From: Candidatus Electrothrix scaldis
GTDB lineage: Bacteria > Desulfobacterota > Desulfobulbia > Desulfobulbales > Desulfobulbaceae
Length of the DNA: 64,000 bases
Reading direction: 5' to 3'
Assembly (NCBI GenBank): GCA_033584155.1
Contig: CP138355.1
Location: 3,605,826-3,669,825 of the forward strand
Shown here: positions 63,529-64,000 of the stretch, one piece after another
Layout of the letters: every line of letters starts with the position of its first letter
How positions within the stretch are numbered: position 1 is the first letter of the stretch
Position numbers and translations under genes: made by a program
Notes under the pieces: generated by a model
The model's input: the letters and a program-made list of their open reading frames with translations, nothing else
Database searches by the model: none
What the model was told of the DNA's origin: nothing

Positions 63529-64000
63529 CTGCTCTCTCCCTTTTTAAGACGATTAATTTTTTCCTGTATTCGCTTACTTTCCCGCTCTTCGCGGCCCTTT
63601 CTGCCCTGTTTTTGTTCTTCTTTATATTCCTTATACATATCCAGGGCTTTACGCCAAACTTTTCTGGCTTTCTCTGGCTGCCCTAAGGCAAGATATGTCT
63701 CAGCCAGATGATCAAGGATTGCCGGATCATCGGATGCCAATTCCACGGCCATTTCCAGGGATTCTTTGGCCTTTTCATATTCTCCCTGCTGATAATACAC
63801 CCAGCCGAGACTATCGCGAATATACCCGTTGTCAGGCTTAAGTTTCACCGCCCGGGTAATATAATGAAGAGCCTCTGCGAGCTTTATTTTCTTATCAGCC
63901 CAGGTATACCCAACATAATTCAAGGCTCCAGCATGATCCTGATTCCCTGCAATGAGCTTCTCCATGACCTCTAATGCTGCACTCTGCTCCCCTATATAAT
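63525..64000 (-). CDS. TPR-repeat protein, 5' end beyond the window
   Basis: The frame is open to the right edge, so only the C-terminal part is visible. At least three tetratricopeptide repeats are seen: AGALNYVGYTWADKKIKLAEA, NGYIRDSLGWVYYQQGEYEKA, and PAILDHLAETYLALGQPEKA. A Lys/Arg/Glu-rich tail follows. TPR proteins act as scaffolds; pairing with a LolB-like lipoprotein suggests an envelope role. The ATG at 63965 is internal to the repeat array and is unlikely to be the start. Confidence 0.8.
   Translation of the reverse strand, partial: YIGEQSAALEVMEKLIAGNQDHAGALNYVGYTWADKKIKLAEALHYITRAVKLKPDNGYIRDSLGWVYYQQGEYEKAKESLEMAVELASDDPAILDHLAETYLALGQPEKARKVWRKALDMYKEYKEEQKQGRKGREERESKRIQEKINRLKKGESR

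Overview
The window reads as a bacterial chromosome segment of roughly 50% GC, most plausibly from the Desulfobacterota (Desulfobulbales, possibly a cable-bacterium relative). This is an inference from the gene repertoire: an HdrA-type remnant, a double-cubane-cluster dehydratase pair, a SulP/universal-stress group, a MucR regulator, LPS and Lol genes, and many short dispersed repeats. No rRNA and no complete tRNA gene is present.

Bases 1 to about 10175 are the right-hand part of an integrated genetic element. It carries an AlpA-type regulator, a CHC2/Toprim/DUF3987 primase-helicase, a HEPN-like protein, a complete IS1380-type insertion sequence with its target duplication, a tiny two-gene operon, and a Panacea (DUF4065)-Fic toxin-antitoxin pair. 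The element ends in a displaced 3' half of a tRNA-Leu(UAA) gene (10176-10230) that still has its own terminator. The intact tRNA and the integrase are therefore expected to the left of the window. A decayed second Panacea-Fic copy at 12.07-12.78 kb suggests an older, related insertion.

From 13 to 26 kb the segment holds mucR, murI, a LolA-like carrier, an S1-domain protein, VanZ, a CZB-domain gene split by a 182-bp MITE, a 21-bp phased repeat array, an FN3 protein, a CaCA antiporter, a DUF3124 lipoprotein, and a GH31 enzyme resembling algal alpha-1,4-glucan lyase with an unknown partner gene.

From 26 to 39 kb it holds mtnA, a SulP transporter with an unusual internal insertion, two tandem USP proteins, a truncated hdrA, a PLD nuclease-like gene, an A-type Fe-S carrier/DCCP/DCCP-reductase operon, TM2 and malic enzyme. 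Two homologous leader sequences, upstream of hdrA' and of the Fe-S operon, show base-pair covariation and wobble pairs that favour minus-strand transcription. They are the best candidate here for an undescribed structured RNA.

From 39 to 44 kb a three-gene cluster encodes a vanadium-haloperoxidase-like protein with a Cys-rich insert, a ferritin-like protein and a PhoD-type phosphatase. Next is a 1520-aa conflict-type protein (trypsin-like fold without its serine, nSTAND NTPase, membrane segment, 14 WD40 repeats). The rest is mostly housekeeping: carA/carB, a flavoprotein, an Excalibur-domain protein, waaA, a cyclophilin-FKBP fusion, a USP, trmFO, an AMIN protein, and a TPR/LolB-like lipoprotein pair at the right edge.
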